Assembly (NCBI GenBank): GCA_003352285.1
Contig: QQVN01000005.1
Coordinates: forward strand, 534,380 to 598,379
Reading direction: 5' to 3'
DNA: 64,000 nt
DNA from: Thermoproteota archaeon
Lineage (GTDB): Archaea; Thermoproteota; Nitrososphaeria; Nitrososphaerales; Nitrosopumilaceae
In this document: positions 1 to 9,270 of the stretch, one piece after another
How the letters are laid out: the number at the start of each line of letters is the position of its first letter
How positions within the stretch are numbered: the first letter of the stretch is position 1
Notes under the pieces: model-generated
Databases searched by the model: none
Told to the model about the DNA's origin: nothing
The model's input: the letters and a program-made list of their open reading frames with translations, nothing else
Position numbers and translations under genes: made by a program

Positions 1-1
1 T

Positions 2-982
2 GAAATACAAAAATGCCTTTTACAGTCAAACAGATATGTATTATATGGATGTGATATTTCGAGGTTTGCGTTTGGTCATTATCAAAAGGGTTTCAAAGAC
101 ACATTTGTCATAAATAGAACACAATACATTAAAGAGATTAAAGAAATTGTTGAAAAATATAAAATTCATGTAATAATACCGGGAGGAGAAGAACCATTAA
201 AGATTCTTACTTCCGAAAGAGAAAGATTTCATAAAAATGGAACAATCATAGCGGCAAATTCAATTGATGTAGTAAAATTATGCTCCGATAAATTAAATTT
301 ATTTAATAATTTGAATAAGTCAATTCCCATTCCAAAATCATTTTCAAGTGATATTGAACTAAATTTAGAAATAATTCCTTATCCATGTATTATTAAGCCT
401 GCATTAGAAAGCGGTGGAAGTAAGTTTGTTTTTTTAGTTTCGAATCGTCAAGAGCTTTCTCGATATATTAAATTTTTTACAGAAAATGATCAAAAGATGC
501 TCATTCAAGAATACATTCCTTTACACGAGGGAGAATTTACAGTAGGTGTTCTGTCATCAACAAAAGGTAGTATTATAGGTTCTATTGCAATGAAGAGGAT
601 ATTTGATTCAAAATTATCTGTTTCCTTTAAATCGAAGCATGGATTAATTTCTAGTGGATACAGTCAGGGAATAATTGATGAATTTAAAGATGTCAGAATT
701 CAAGCGGAAAACATAGCTAAAAAGATCAACAGTAAAGGCCCATTAAACATTCAAGGTAGAATGTTAGAAGGTATTTTTTATCCGTTTGAGATTAATCCAA
801 GATTTTCAGCATCAACATATTTACGTTCACTAGCAGGTTTTAATGAGATAGATGTATATCTTCGTCACTTACTATTCAACGAAAATTTTACTATTAATTC
901 ATTCAAAAAAGGATATTACTTACGCAGTTTTACAGAAGAATTTGTAAAAATTGGAGATATAAAAAATGGTGAAATGGATTAG
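2..982 (+). CDS. ATP-grasp carboxylate-amine ligase-like protein (CarB-like), 5' partial
   Basis: The reading frame is open from base 2, so the N-terminus lies outside the window and 326 residues are visible. The ATP-grasp fold is recognised by the ATP-binding strand YPCIIKPALESGGSK, the hinge LIQEYIPLHEGEFTVG and the metal-binding segment FEINPRFSAS followed by a conserved helix. The visible N-terminal part (VIIPGGEEPLKIL) looks like the preATP-grasp domain of carbamoyl-phosphate-synthase-like proteins. Such enzymes join a carboxylate to an amine or thiol through an acyl-phosphate; the substrate here cannot be read. It is the first visible gene of a plus-strand operon and overlaps the next gene by 17 nt. 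A modification of a glycan precursor is inferred from context only. Confidence 0.8.
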   Translation, partial: EIQKCLLQSNRYVLYGCDISRFAFGHYQKGFKDTFVINRTQYIKEIKEIVEKYKIHVIIPGGEEPLKILTSERERFHKNGTIIAANSIDVVKLCSDKLNLFNNLNKSIPIPKSFSSDIELNLEIIPYPCIIKPALESGGSKFVFLVSNRQELSRYIKFFTENDQKMLIQEYIPLHEGEFTVGVLSSTKGSIIGSIAMKRIFDSKLSVSFKSKHGLISSGYSQGIIDEFKDVRIQAENIAKKINSKGPLNIQGRMLEGIFYPFEINPRFSASTYLRSLAGFNEIDVYLRHLLFNENFTINSFKKGYYLRSFTEEFVKIGDIKNGEMD

Positions 983-2201
983 AAAAGATTTGTGTACTTC
1001 ATCTTTTTCAGAAGTCACTGAATCGAAGGACCTGCACATTATAGATGTCAGAGATCTCGTCGATAAAAGAGGAAATTCACGAAATATTATCAGGACAAAA
1101 ATAAACGATGCTCTTAATTCATTAAAAATGGGAAAAAAGGTTGCCATTTGTTGTGATTATGGAATATCACGCAGTAATTCCATTGCTGCAGGAGTATTAG
1201 CACTCTCTGAAGAAATAAGTATGAATGATGCAATAAGAACTGTTTTAAAAAAAACAGGCGAAAAATCAATTAAAATCGATGTACTATCAACGGTAATAGG
1301 AGTTATAGAGAAAAAAAAATTGAAGAAGAAAAATAATAGATTAAGAGTTGTCATAACTGGTTCAACAGGTTTTCTCGGAAAAAAAATTATGTCCGAATTT
1401 AAAAAAGAATTTGAGATTTTTACACCGAATCGTAATCAGATTGATCTTATTAACGACATAGTGGATTTAGATTTATTTGTAAAAGATAATCAGATTGATC
1501 TTATTATTCACACTGCAAATCCTAGAATATACTCAACGAATCAATCCATGGGAAATTCACTAATAATGTTAAAAAATGTCCTTGATGTTTGTGTAGAAAA
1601 TAAATTATCTTTGATATATCTTAGTGGTTGGGAAATATATTCAGGATATAAAAAAAATAAAATGATAATTAAAGAAAACACAATTCCAAATCCTGGAAGT
1701 ACTTATGGATATACAAAATTTCTTTCTGAATCATTAATTAAAATGTATCACAAAAATTTTAAATTAAAATATACAATAATTAGATCGAGTCCTATATACG
1801 GTATAGATGGAGACAAACCAAAATTTATCTGGAATTTTCTTGAGAAGGCTGTAAAAAATGAAAATATCTTGACGCATAAATATCATAATGGTTATCCAAA
1901 ATTAGATTTGTTATATGTCGATGACTTAGTCAGTGCTATTAAAGAGATTGTGAAAAAAAGAATCAATGGGTCTATCAATATAGGAAGTGGAACGAGTATC
2001 AGTACAAAAGAAGTAGCAGAAAAAATAGTAAAAAAAATGAGATCCAAAAGTAAGATAGAGCATGTAGAAATTGATGATAGTGTAAGTAATATCATTTTAA
2101 ATACAAATTTGGCAAAAAAAATAATCAGATGGGAACCAAAAGTTTCAATTGATGATGGATTACAATTAATGATTAATACTAAATTAGATAATATAAAATA
2201 A
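966..2201 (+). CDS. Phosphatase-like domain fused to NAD-dependent epimerase/dehydratase
   Basis: Residues 1-115 look like a small dual-specificity/tyrosine phosphatase domain: an Asp-containing strand (IIDVRDL) and a P-loop CDYGISRS (C63, R69, S70) matching the Cys-x5-Arg-Ser signature. After a Lys-rich linker (117-125), residues 127-405 are an extended short-chain dehydrogenase with the nucleotide-binding motif TGSTGFLG (131-138), the catalytic pair Y247 and K251 (YGYTK), and the late motif NIGSGTSIS. The second half should act on a nucleotide sugar. The role of the first half is unknown; it could dephosphorylate a sugar phosphate or be regulatory. It sits between the ATP-grasp gene and a TylF-type gene and is clearly one continuous frame. 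Confidence 0.8.
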   Translation: MVKWIRKDLCTSSFSEVTESKDLHIIDVRDLVDKRGNSRNIIRTKINDALNSLKMGKKVAICCDYGISRSNSIAAGVLALSEEISMNDAIRTVLKKTGEKSIKIDVLSTVIGVIEKKKLKKKNNRLRVVITGSTGFLGKKIMSEFKKEFEIFTPNRNQIDLINDIVDLDLFVKDNQIDLIIHTANPRIYSTNQSMGNSLIMLKNVLDVCVENKLSLIYLSGWEIYSGYKKNKMIIKENTIPNPGSTYGYTKFLSESLIKMYHKNFKLKYTIIRSSPIYGIDGDKPKFIWNFLEKAVKNENILTHKYHNGYPKLDLLYVDDLVSAIKEIVKKRINGSINIGSGTSISTKEVAEKIVKKMRSKSKIEHVEIDDSVSNIILNTNLAKKIIRWEPKVSIDDGLQLMINTKLDNIK

Positions 2202-2206
2202 AAGTG

Positions 2207-2998
2207 ATGGAGAAAACAAATTACATGAGTAAAGATTCTGAAGAAAAATTTTCTATGCTAGATTTAAAAAATCAATCTAAAAATGATATAGAATTTTCAA
2301 AAAGAATGAATGAGTTTTTTAGTTCAAGTTTAGGAACAAATATGGATAAATTAAGAAATTTTCCAAAATTTGTTCCCAGACAGTCACTTAGTTTGTTTCT
2401 AGCAAAAAATTCTATTTTTAAAAATATTTTGAATATTCATGGTAATATTATAGAATGCGGGGTCTTTCTAGGCGGGGGATTGATGACTTGGGCTCAATTA
2501 AGCTCAATCTACGAACCAATTAATCATACAAGAAAAATTATTGGGTTCGATTCTTTTACAGGGTTTGAAAAAATACATCCAAAAGATGAGGTAGATGGTC
2601 CAGAATACATAAGACCTGGAGGTTTGGCAACCAATGCTTATGATGATTTAAAAAAATGTATAGAGATATATGATTTGAATAGACATATTTCTCATATTCC
2701 AAAAATAGAAATTATCAAGGGAAATGCAAATGAAACAATTCCAAAATTTATCGATGATAATCCTCATGAGGTTATAGCATTACTTTATTTGGATTTTGAT
2801 TTATTTGAACCTACAAAAACCGCAATAGAAAAATTTCTTCCATTAATGCCAAAGGGAGCAATTATTGTATTTGATGAATTGAACCAAGCTATATGGCCTG
2901 GTGAAACACAGGCAATATTAGAAACAATTGGGCTAAGACATCTTAAAATACAGAGATTCCCATATACTCCAGCAATATCTTATGCAATATTAGATTAA
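2207..2998 (+). CDS. TylF/MycF-type O-methyltransferase
   Basis: About 263 residues. Recognised as a macrocin-O-methyltransferase (TylF/MycF) family protein by the SAM-binding strand IIECGVFLGGGLMTWA, the segment IIGFDSFTGFE, and the metal-site region LLYLDFDLFEPT with IIVFDELN. These enzymes methylate sugar hydroxyls using SAM and a divalent metal. An in-frame GTG three bases before lies at 2204; the ATG at 2207 is preferred. The gene follows the epimerase fusion by 5 nt and abuts the CmcI-like gene, so it is probably cotranscribed. A role in O-methylating a surface glycan sugar is inferred. A more distant paralogue lies at 8372-9133 on the minus strand. Confidence 0.85.
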   Translation: MEKTNYMSKDSEEKFSMLDLKNQSKNDIEFSKRMNEFFSSSLGTNMDKLRNFPKFVPRQSLSLFLAKNSIFKNILNIHGNIIECGVFLGGGLMTWAQLSSIYEPINHTRKIIGFDSFTGFEKIHPKDEVDGPEYIRPGGLATNAYDDLKKCIEIYDLNRHISHIPKIEIIKGNANETIPKFIDDNPHEVIALLYLDFDLFEPTKTAIEKFLPLMPKGAIIVFDELNQAIWPGETQAILETIGLRHLKIQRFPYTPAISYAILD

Positions 2999-3724
2999 AT
3001 GATGACAAACAAAAAAACAAATAATAATTTAATTGAAAAAATGGGAAGTAACATAAAACTAAAAAAAATGGGAATGGATTTTATTAAGAATACTTCAGAG
3101 TATAGATATTCATATAATTTCTCTTGGTTGGGAATGAAAATAATCCAATTTCCACAAGATATGATAGCTGTACAAGAAATCATATGGAAAATTAAACCAG
3201 ATTTAATTATTGAGACTGGTATAGCACATGGAGGTTCTTTAGTCTATTATGCATCTATTTTAGAAATGATCGGTAAAGGGCAAGTTGTAGGAATAGATGT
3301 TGATATAAGAAAGCATAATTTAAAAAAAATTCAATCACATGTATTAAAAAAAAGAATTAGATTGATTCAAGGTTCCTCAATCGATGAAGAAATTTTAAGA
3401 AAGGTTGATGAATACGCTGTAGGTAAAGAAAAAATCATGGTTTTATTAGATTCAGATCATTCTCATAAGCATGTTCTAAAAGAATTACAATTATATTCAA
3501 GATTTGTCACGAAAGGAAGCTACATAATAGTTTTTGATACAGCTATACAAGATATGCCAAATAATTTCTTTCCAGACCGACCATGGAATAAAAAAGATAA
3601 TCCTAAAACGGCAGTATATGAATTTCTCAGAAATAACAAAAAGTTTGAAATTGATAAAAAAATAGAAAATAAATTACTGATTACTGTTTCGCCAGACGGT
3701 TATCTTAAATGCATTAGGGATTAA
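2999..3724 (+). CDS. CmcI/cephalosporin hydroxylase-family methyltransferase
   Basis: 241 residues. Motifs of the CmcI / rhamnosyl-O-methyltransferase family are visible: IIETGIAHGGSLVYYAS (SAM site), VVGIDVDIRKHN, the metal site VLLDSDHSHKHV, then FVTKGSYIIVFDT. Despite the family name, many members are SAM-dependent O-methyltransferases acting on sugars. The start codon follows the previous stop codon directly (TAA then ATG), so the two genes are translationally linked, and the aminotransferase gene begins 3 nt after its stop. The set suggests synthesis of a methylated amino sugar; the substrate is not deducible. Confidence 0.85.
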   Translation: MMTNKKTNNNLIEKMGSNIKLKKMGMDFIKNTSEYRYSYNFSWLGMKIIQFPQDMIAVQEIIWKIKPDLIIETGIAHGGSLVYYASILEMIGKGQVVGIDVDIRKHNLKKIQSHVLKKRIRLIQGSSIDEEILRKVDEYAVGKEKIMVLLDSDHSHKHVLKELQLYSRFVTKGSYIIVFDTAIQDMPNNFFPDRPWNKKDNPKTAVYEFLRNNKKFEIDKKIENKLLITVSPDGYLKCIRD

Positions 3725-3727
3725 TTG

Positions 3728-4852
3728 ATGAATAGAATTCCAGTTTTTATCCCTGCGGTAGGGAAAGATACTAAAAAACACCTTAGTGATGCTCTAGATG
3801 CCGGATGGTTAGGAATGGGGGATTTAACAAAAAAGTTTGAAGATGAAATTAGTATATTTCTAGGATTAAAAAATCGTTTTGTGGTAACAACTAACACTGG
3901 AACATCAGCATTACACATTGGATTAAAGATAGCAGGAGTTGGTAAAGGAGATGAGGTAATCACTCCATCATTCAACTATGTTGCAGATCATCAATCAATC
4001 AAAATGACTGGAGCAGAGGTAGTTATGTGTGATATTTGTGATGACAATCTAGGAATAGATTGTAAAAAAGCAGAAGAATTAATCACAGAAAAAACTAAAG
4101 CAATAATTCCACTTCATTTTGCTGGAATTCCTTGTAACCAAAATGAGGTTTTTAAATTGGCAAAAAAATATGGATTGCGAGTAGTAGAGGATGCCATGCA
4201 TGCAATGGGTTCTCATATTAACGGAAAAAAAATTGGAAGTTATGGAGATATTACATGTTTTAGTTTTGATCCAGTCAAAGTAATAACATCTATTGATGGC
4301 GGCTGCGTCATCATTAATAATAAAGAAGAATTGGAAAGAGCTCAACATTTAAGAATTCTGGGTGTCGATAAAGACACGATAAAACGTTACCAAAACAAAC
4401 GTTCATGGGATTATGATGTTGTAGGTGAAGGTTATAGATATCATTTAACAAACATAATGGCAAGTGTAGGATTATCTCAAATTAAAAAAATTAATCAATT
4501 TATTCATAGTCGTCAAAGAGTTTGTCAGATGTATAATCAAGCATTTGATACAATTTCAGAATTAAAAATTCCAAAGTCAGATTTTTCCGAAATATCTCCT
4601 TTCATTTACACTTTACGTGTGTTAAATGATAATAGAGAAGGACTCATAAAACATTTAGATAGATTAGAAATAGATGTTGGAATTCATTTTATACCAGTTC
4701 ATAAACATACCTATTTTGTAAATTCACGGTGCGGAGATATGACGACTACCGAAAAAGTTGTAAAAGAGGTTTTGACTCTGCCTTTACATTCAAACATGAA
4801 AAAAGAATATGTACAGCGAGTAATAGATGGGGTAACGAGTTATTTTAACTAA
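3728..4852 (+). CDS. DegT/DnrJ/EryC1-family sugar aminotransferase
   Basis: About 374 residues, full length for this PLP-dependent family. Visible features are TNTGTSALHIGL near residue 57, the PLP-contacting Asp in VVEDAMHAMGS (about 155), and the Schiff-base Lys in SFDPVKVITSIDGG (about 184). The family transaminates keto-sugar nucleotides. A TTG at 3725 is in frame, but the ATG at 3728 is more likely. It is the fifth gene of the operon that starts upstream of the window and probably supplies the amino group of an amino sugar handled by the neighbouring epimerase and methyltransferases. The 99-nt gap after it is AT-rich with no recognisable gene. Confidence 0.9.
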   Translation: MNRIPVFIPAVGKDTKKHLSDALDAGWLGMGDLTKKFEDEISIFLGLKNRFVVTTNTGTSALHIGLKIAGVGKGDEVITPSFNYVADHQSIKMTGAEVVMCDICDDNLGIDCKKAEELITEKTKAIIPLHFAGIPCNQNEVFKLAKKYGLRVVEDAMHAMGSHINGKKIGSYGDITCFSFDPVKVITSIDGGCVIINNKEELERAQHLRILGVDKDTIKRYQNKRSWDYDVVGEGYRYHLTNIMASVGLSQIKKINQFIHSRQRVCQMYNQAFDTISELKIPKSDFSEISPFIYTLRVLNDNREGLIKHLDRLEIDVGIHFIPVHKHTYFVNSRCGDMTTTEKVVKEVLTLPLHSNMKKEYVQRVIDGVTSYFN

Positions 4853-4951
4853 AGTTTTAAAGAGAATAAAAAAAGGAAAATAAATCATAAATTAATTATT
4901 AACAGAAGTTGTTGCAAGAGTTTATTATAATACCGTTAAGATTTTAAATTA

Positions 4952-5863
4952 TTGGAAAGTAATGAAAAACCAATACCAAAAATTTGTATAGGTTTACCGG
5001 TATATAATGGTGAAAAATTTATTCGAAATGCTATAGATTCTTTGTTGGCACAAACATATACAAATTTTGAGATAATAATTTCGGATAATGGATCAAATGA
5101 TAAAACAGAATTAATTTGTAAAGAATATGTAAAAAAAGATTGCCGTGTCAAATACAAACGTCATAAAAAGAACATGGGAGGAATTTGGAATTTTAATTAT
5201 GTTTTGGAAGAAGCAAAGTCTGAGTATTTCATGTGGGCCGGAGTTGATGACGTATGGTCATCAAAATTTTTAGAAAAAAATATAGTGTTTTTAGAATCAA
5301 ACAAAAAATATGTAGGAAGTATTGGAGAAGTCATAACATATAATTCCATTTCAAAGGAATTGATTTTTGAAAAAGAAAAATATGTTAAAGATAAGAATTT
5401 TGAACATGTTCATCCAATTATTGGAGATTATGGCAAAAAAGTAAATTTTATTCTAAAATTTTGTCGTGCATCATTAATTTATGGAATTTTTAACAGAAAA
5501 GTACTAAAAAATTCGTTTATAAAAAATTACTTTCCTACTTGGGATTTAGCAGTGATATTAAACATTGTAAAAAATGGAGATATTCAGGTCATACCAGATG
5601 TAGTACTCTATAGGTATGTCAGAGATAATCCATCTCCATCAAAAATTAAACGATTATTAGATCAAAATATTCCAATATTGAAAATAGTATTTTTTGAAGT
5701 TCCTTTTACTTATTGGTGTGCAAAAAATATTGGGAAAAAAAATTTTAGTAAAAATGTTCATTTATTTTTTGTGTTAAACATGAAAGCAGAATATACGATA
5801 ATTCTAGAAGTGTTAAGAATGTGTAAAAGAATGGTGTCAGGAAAAAATAAGTTTTGGATTTAA
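4952..5863 (+). CDS. Family 2 glycosyltransferase
   Basis: 303 residues. The GT-A fold is shown by the N-terminal strand ICIGLPVYNGEKFI, the helix IDSLLAQTYTNFEIIISDNGS typical of GT2, and an acidic metal site WAGVDDVW near residue 92. It transfers a sugar from a nucleotide donor on the cytoplasmic side; no C-terminal membrane helices are obvious, though the last 60 residues are basic and moderately hydrophobic. The start is a TTG, the only reasonable start in frame. Its stop overlaps that of the converging gene 5860-7464 by four bases (TTAA). Confidence 0.88.
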   Translation: MESNEKPIPKICIGLPVYNGEKFIRNAIDSLLAQTYTNFEIIISDNGSNDKTELICKEYVKKDCRVKYKRHKKNMGGIWNFNYVLEEAKSEYFMWAGVDDVWSSKFLEKNIVFLESNKKYVGSIGEVITYNSISKELIFEKEKYVKDKNFEHVHPIIGDYGKKVNFILKFCRASLIYGIFNRKVLKNSFIKNYFPTWDLAVILNIVKNGDIQVIPDVVLYRYVRDNPSPSKIKRLLDQNIPILKIVFFEVPFTYWCAKNIGKKNFSKNVHLFFVLNMKAEYTIILEVLRMCKRMVSGKNKFWI

Positions 5864-7464
5864 CAAGATTTTAAATATTTAGCGTCTATAATCGAAAGTT
5901 TGTTTGTATGATTTATTGTATGAATACCAACAATTTTTTCTGACCAAGGCAAAAATGATTTAATTTTTTTTTCTTTAAAATCATCTGGTGTTAAAACGTT
6001 GATTTCATTTAGTGATATACTTCCACCATAACTAATTGATGAGTTTTGAGATGGTCTTAAAATTTTATTTTGTGAAAAAAATATTTTTCCTGCAGAACGT
6101 GATTTTTGAATATCAGATACAACTGGATTAATAGGATGAGAAATGAAGTTATCTGATAGAATATCGTCTGAATAAAATAAAAAGAGATCATCCCAATTTT
6201 CAAGATATGGATTGGTTTTTACACTAGTAAAAATCCACCATTTGTTATCAAAAAATAGAGGCGTTGAGTCCACTGCATCAATATCTTTAATTAAATTTTT
6301 TTTAAATTTCCATTTTGATGGAAATTCAATACATTCGTAGAGGTCTATTGTTTTGTTTGAATGGGTTTCAGGAATCATGAATATTGAATTATCATATTCA
6401 AAGATATATGGATACGACATATGATACGATTCTTCTAGGATTCTTTTTGGTTCTGATATTACTTCATTCTCATCTATTGTAAGATAGGATATGTTACCTT
6501 TATCACCATAAATAAATTCTTCAAAAAATACAAAATAAGTATTATCTCTAAATAGTACAAATGGATCTGCCCAAAAACGGTCCTCTGGTGGACGAATTTC
6601 TTTGAATTTATGAAATTCAGTGGATAAAGAATTTCCAAAATTATACAGTAAAATCCATTGTTCAAGATTTTTAGAAATACTTTTGGCACGTGAATGCCGT
6701 TTCTTCATAATGCTAATCACTTCATAATAATCTTTGAAATGAGGAAAATTAATTTTAATTTCATTACTAAATTCAACATTATGGTTACTGAGCTGTTCAA
6801 AGCGAGATGGACCAAGGATATAAAAAATTTTAAGATTATTAAGAATTAGAGAGCAAGTTTTCCAATAAATCAAATTTTGAGTACGTTTAGGTGATAAAAT
6901 ATTTGTTCGAACATATGACTTATCTATAATTTGGCATCTTCCTGGCGGATAATAAAACAATAAAAGAGAATTCGTAACGTTTTGACATTTTAAAATCTCC
7001 CAAAATCCAAGAGGTTGATTAAGTTCATATGGATTAGGACCATGATGGATACTCCATAATCCATATTTAGACGCATTTGACAAATCAGATAATTTTTCTG
7101 ATGACAGATTAATAATGAGATCAAGGTTTTCATCTTTTATTTTAGAGGTGGATGATGCAGAATTAATGTTGGTGATTTTTAATGATGGATCTATTTCTAA
7201 TTTTTTTATTTTTTGTGAGTCATCTTCTCCAAGCTGACGATTCGATTCAATTTTTTCAAATATATTTTTGAAAATATTATCTATAAAGGTAAATTTGGGC
7301 GAAAAGTCATTTGTACCTGAAGATATTATTAAATTAGATATTGTTGCAAAATGAGACTTGTTTATTTCTTCTATGATATAATATTGCCAATGTGGGATTT
7401 CAATGTCTTTTACTATTATCCCAATTTTTAATATCGTATTTTCAAAATGATTCATGTTTGTCAT
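5860..7464 (-). CDS. Formyltransferase-like domain plus C-terminal beta-propeller (GINT1-N-like)
   Basis: 534 residues in two parts. Residues 1-240 resemble a degenerate formyltransferase fold: KIGIIVKDIEIPHW at the start, LDLIINLSSEKLSDL, then GLWSIHHGPNPYELNQP where true formyltransferases carry their Asn-x-His catalytic loop. Residues 270-534 resemble a five-bladed propeller related to the N-terminal domain of glucosamine inositolphosphorylceramide transferase and GH43-like proteins (EDRFWADPFVL, YFVFFEEF, HMSYPYIFEYDNSIFMIPE, WWIFTS). Such proteins occur in polysaccharide loci; the function is not established. It stands alone on the minus strand, tail-to-tail with the GT2 gene. Confidence 0.65.
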   Translation of the reverse strand: MTNMNHFENTILKIGIIVKDIEIPHWQYYIIEEINKSHFATISNLIISSGTNDFSPKFTFIDNIFKNIFEKIESNRQLGEDDSQKIKKLEIDPSLKITNINSASSTSKIKDENLDLIINLSSEKLSDLSNASKYGLWSIHHGPNPYELNQPLGFWEILKCQNVTNSLLLFYYPPGRCQIIDKSYVRTNILSPKRTQNLIYWKTCSLILNNLKIFYILGPSRFEQLSNHNVEFSNEIKINFPHFKDYYEVISIMKKRHSRAKSISKNLEQWILLYNFGNSLSTEFHKFKEIRPPEDRFWADPFVLFRDNTYFVFFEEFIYGDKGNISYLTIDENEVISEPKRILEESYHMSYPYIFEYDNSIFMIPETHSNKTIDLYECIEFPSKWKFKKNLIKDIDAVDSTPLFFDNKWWIFTSVKTNPYLENWDDLFLFYSDDILSDNFISHPINPVVSDIQKSRSAGKIFFSQNKILRPSQNSSISYGGSISLNEINVLTPDDFKEKKIKSFLPWSEKIVGIHTINHTNKLSIIDAKYLKSC

Positions 7465-7602
7465 GGCTAAGAAAATTCGGTAAAATTTAACCCTTTTAGA
7501 ATTATTATTTACAAAAATTGTAAATCATATTTACTAGTAAAATATTCTACTATTATCAAAAGTTTTATTGATAAATAATGACAAAATTCAAACAAAGAAA
7601 AT

Positions 7603-8385
7603 GTGAAAATAATGAAAAAATATGTTTATGAAGATCAAAATGAGCTAAATTGGCTTCATTATATTCGGGATATTGAACTTAGTACGATTTTGAGTTTTTT
7701 TCCTAAACAAAAAATTAAGATATTGGAATTAGGCGGAGGAGAGGGGTATTTAGCAAAACGAATCAATGAGATTGGACATGATATAACTTCCATAGACCTT
7801 AATCCACGGTTTCCTCAAGATTTTCCAGTGCAAAAAGCCAACGCTGAGAATCTAGATTTTTCAGAGGAGTCGTTTGATGTAGTTTTTTCCTCTCATGTGG
7901 TAGCTCACATAGCAGATCCAGAAAAAGTGTTTGATGAACTTAAACGGGTTTTAAAAAAGGATGGGATAATAATACATATTGTTCCATCACCTTGGTGGTC
8001 ATTAATAACAAATTTTTGGCATTATTGTTTTATTCCAAAATATCTATTCAGATCTATTAAAAAAAGAATTTCCAAAGTACAAAGTGAAAATAGGGATACC
8101 AAACACCAAGTAGATGAAAAGAAAAAAACCATCAAAGATTTATTTGCAAATCCAATAGGAGTAAATCCAAGTTTTGTTCACGAATTAATTTATTTTAGAA
8201 AAAATTCATGGAAAATATTTTTTGATAAACATGGTTTTGAGATAATTGCTGTAAAAAAGTGTCCTCAATTATCATCAGGATACGGTGTGTTTAAGAATAA
8301 ATTACTAAATCAACGAAAATTTATTGCTCAGAAATTTTTTTCTAGTTCATATTGTTTTGTTTTGAAAAAAGCTACTGCCTTATAG
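7603..8385 (+). CDS. Class I SAM-dependent methyltransferase
   Basis: 260 residues. Rossmann methyltransferase motifs are ILELGGGEGYLAKRI (motif I), TSIDLNP (acidic end of strand 2), FDVVFSSHVVAHIADPEKVFDELKRVLKKDG (motifs II-III, Methyltransf_11 type). The substrate is unknown; a sugar or lipid-linked glycan is inferred from its neighbours. The GTG at 7603 matches a leaderless start, since an AT-rich TATA-like stretch (about 7569-7580) lies some 26 nt upstream; an ATG at 7612 is the alternative. Its 3' end overlaps the converging TylF-type gene by 14 nt. Confidence 0.8.
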   Translation: MKIMKKYVYEDQNELNWLHYIRDIELSTILSFFPKQKIKILELGGGEGYLAKRINEIGHDITSIDLNPRFPQDFPVQKANAENLDFSEESFDVVFSSHVVAHIADPEKVFDELKRVLKKDGIIIHIVPSPWWSLITNFWHYCFIPKYLFRSIKKRISKVQSENRDTKHQVDEKKKTIKDLFANPIGVNPSFVHELIYFRKNSWKIFFDKHGFEIIAVKKCPQLSSGYGVFKNKLLNQRKFIAQKFFSSSYCFVLKKATAL

Positions 8386-9133
8386 CGACTCTACCAGTTT
8401 CATCAATTCGGTTTAGCAGTATTGAAATATTATTTTCAGAAAAATATTCATCAACTGCTTTTCTGGCACCTTGCCAATATCCATAGTCATCAATTATTAA
8501 CACCCCATTCTTTGTAAGACGAGGAAACAAATGAATCAATTCATGCTTTGTTGATTGATACCAATCAGTATCCAAACGAAGTAATGAAATTTTGTTAGGT
8601 GCGTTAGATGGTATTGTATCCTCAACTTTTCCTTTTATAAGATGAAATTTTTCTTGAGGATATTTAGTACTAAAAATTGCTCTTTTTACATCATCAAGGG
8701 TTGCACGACACCATTCTGAACTATCTTGGCTAATTTTGGTTTTTTCAAATTCTTTAGATGCTGGAACTTCAGAAAATGAGATATCATCACTAGAAGGTTC
8801 TGGCATTCCCTCAAAAGTATCAAATAGGTAAAGATCTTTTTCAATTTTGTTCAGATTCAAAAGTGTTTTTGCTACGGTCATCATTGATCCTCCTTTCCAA
8901 ACTCCACATTCTACAATGTCACCTGGAATTTTATTGTTAACAATGTATTTGACAGATTCGATTAAAGTAAAAATCCGTTCGTTACTTGTCATAGTATAAG
9001 GACGTACTAATTTGATTATTGAAACATGCTCTTCATTAAAGTCTGGAGGAAACTCGCTAGCTTTTCCTTGAATTATATCATAACCAGCACTCTGTGCAAC
9101 TTTTCTTACAGATTTTTTTATTAAATTTTTCAT
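8372..9133 (-). CDS. TylF/MycF-type O-methyltransferase (second copy)
   Basis: 253 residues, a second macrocin-O-methyltransferase family protein. Motifs: DIVECGVWKGGSMMTVAKTL, LYLFDTFEGMPEPS, LLRLDTDWYQSTKHEL and GVLIIDDYGYWQGARKAVDE. It is closer to the family consensus than the copy at 2207 because it keeps the double Asp in IIDDYG. Predicted to methylate a sugar hydroxyl with SAM and a metal ion. A basic N-terminal segment (KNLIKKSVRKVAQSAG) precedes the fold. It is transcribed alone towards the class I methyltransferase gene. The 137 nt after it, up to 9270, is AT-rich promoter DNA for the divergent pentapeptide gene. Confidence 0.87.
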   Translation of the reverse strand: MKNLIKKSVRKVAQSAGYDIIQGKASEFPPDFNEEHVSIIKLVRPYTMTSNERIFTLIESVKYIVNNKIPGDIVECGVWKGGSMMTVAKTLLNLNKIEKDLYLFDTFEGMPEPSSDDISFSEVPASKEFEKTKISQDSSEWCRATLDDVKRAIFSTKYPQEKFHLIKGKVEDTIPSNAPNKISLLRLDTDWYQSTKHELIHLFPRLTKNGVLIIDDYGYWQGARKAVDEYFSENNISILLNRIDETGRVAIRQ

Positions 9134-9270
9134 TATTGATAACTTGAATTAGCATAGACCTAATTATAGTTTATATCAAATGATTTTATCATCGTCTAAT
9201 AAAATACTAGAATTAATTCTCGAATAACAAATAATGTTTTTATTTAATTGAATTTTCTACTAAGCGATTC

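Noticed and set aside
2-982. Truncated pseudogene at the left edge
   Set aside because: The frame is open to the first base, so the gene is cut by the window and not broken.
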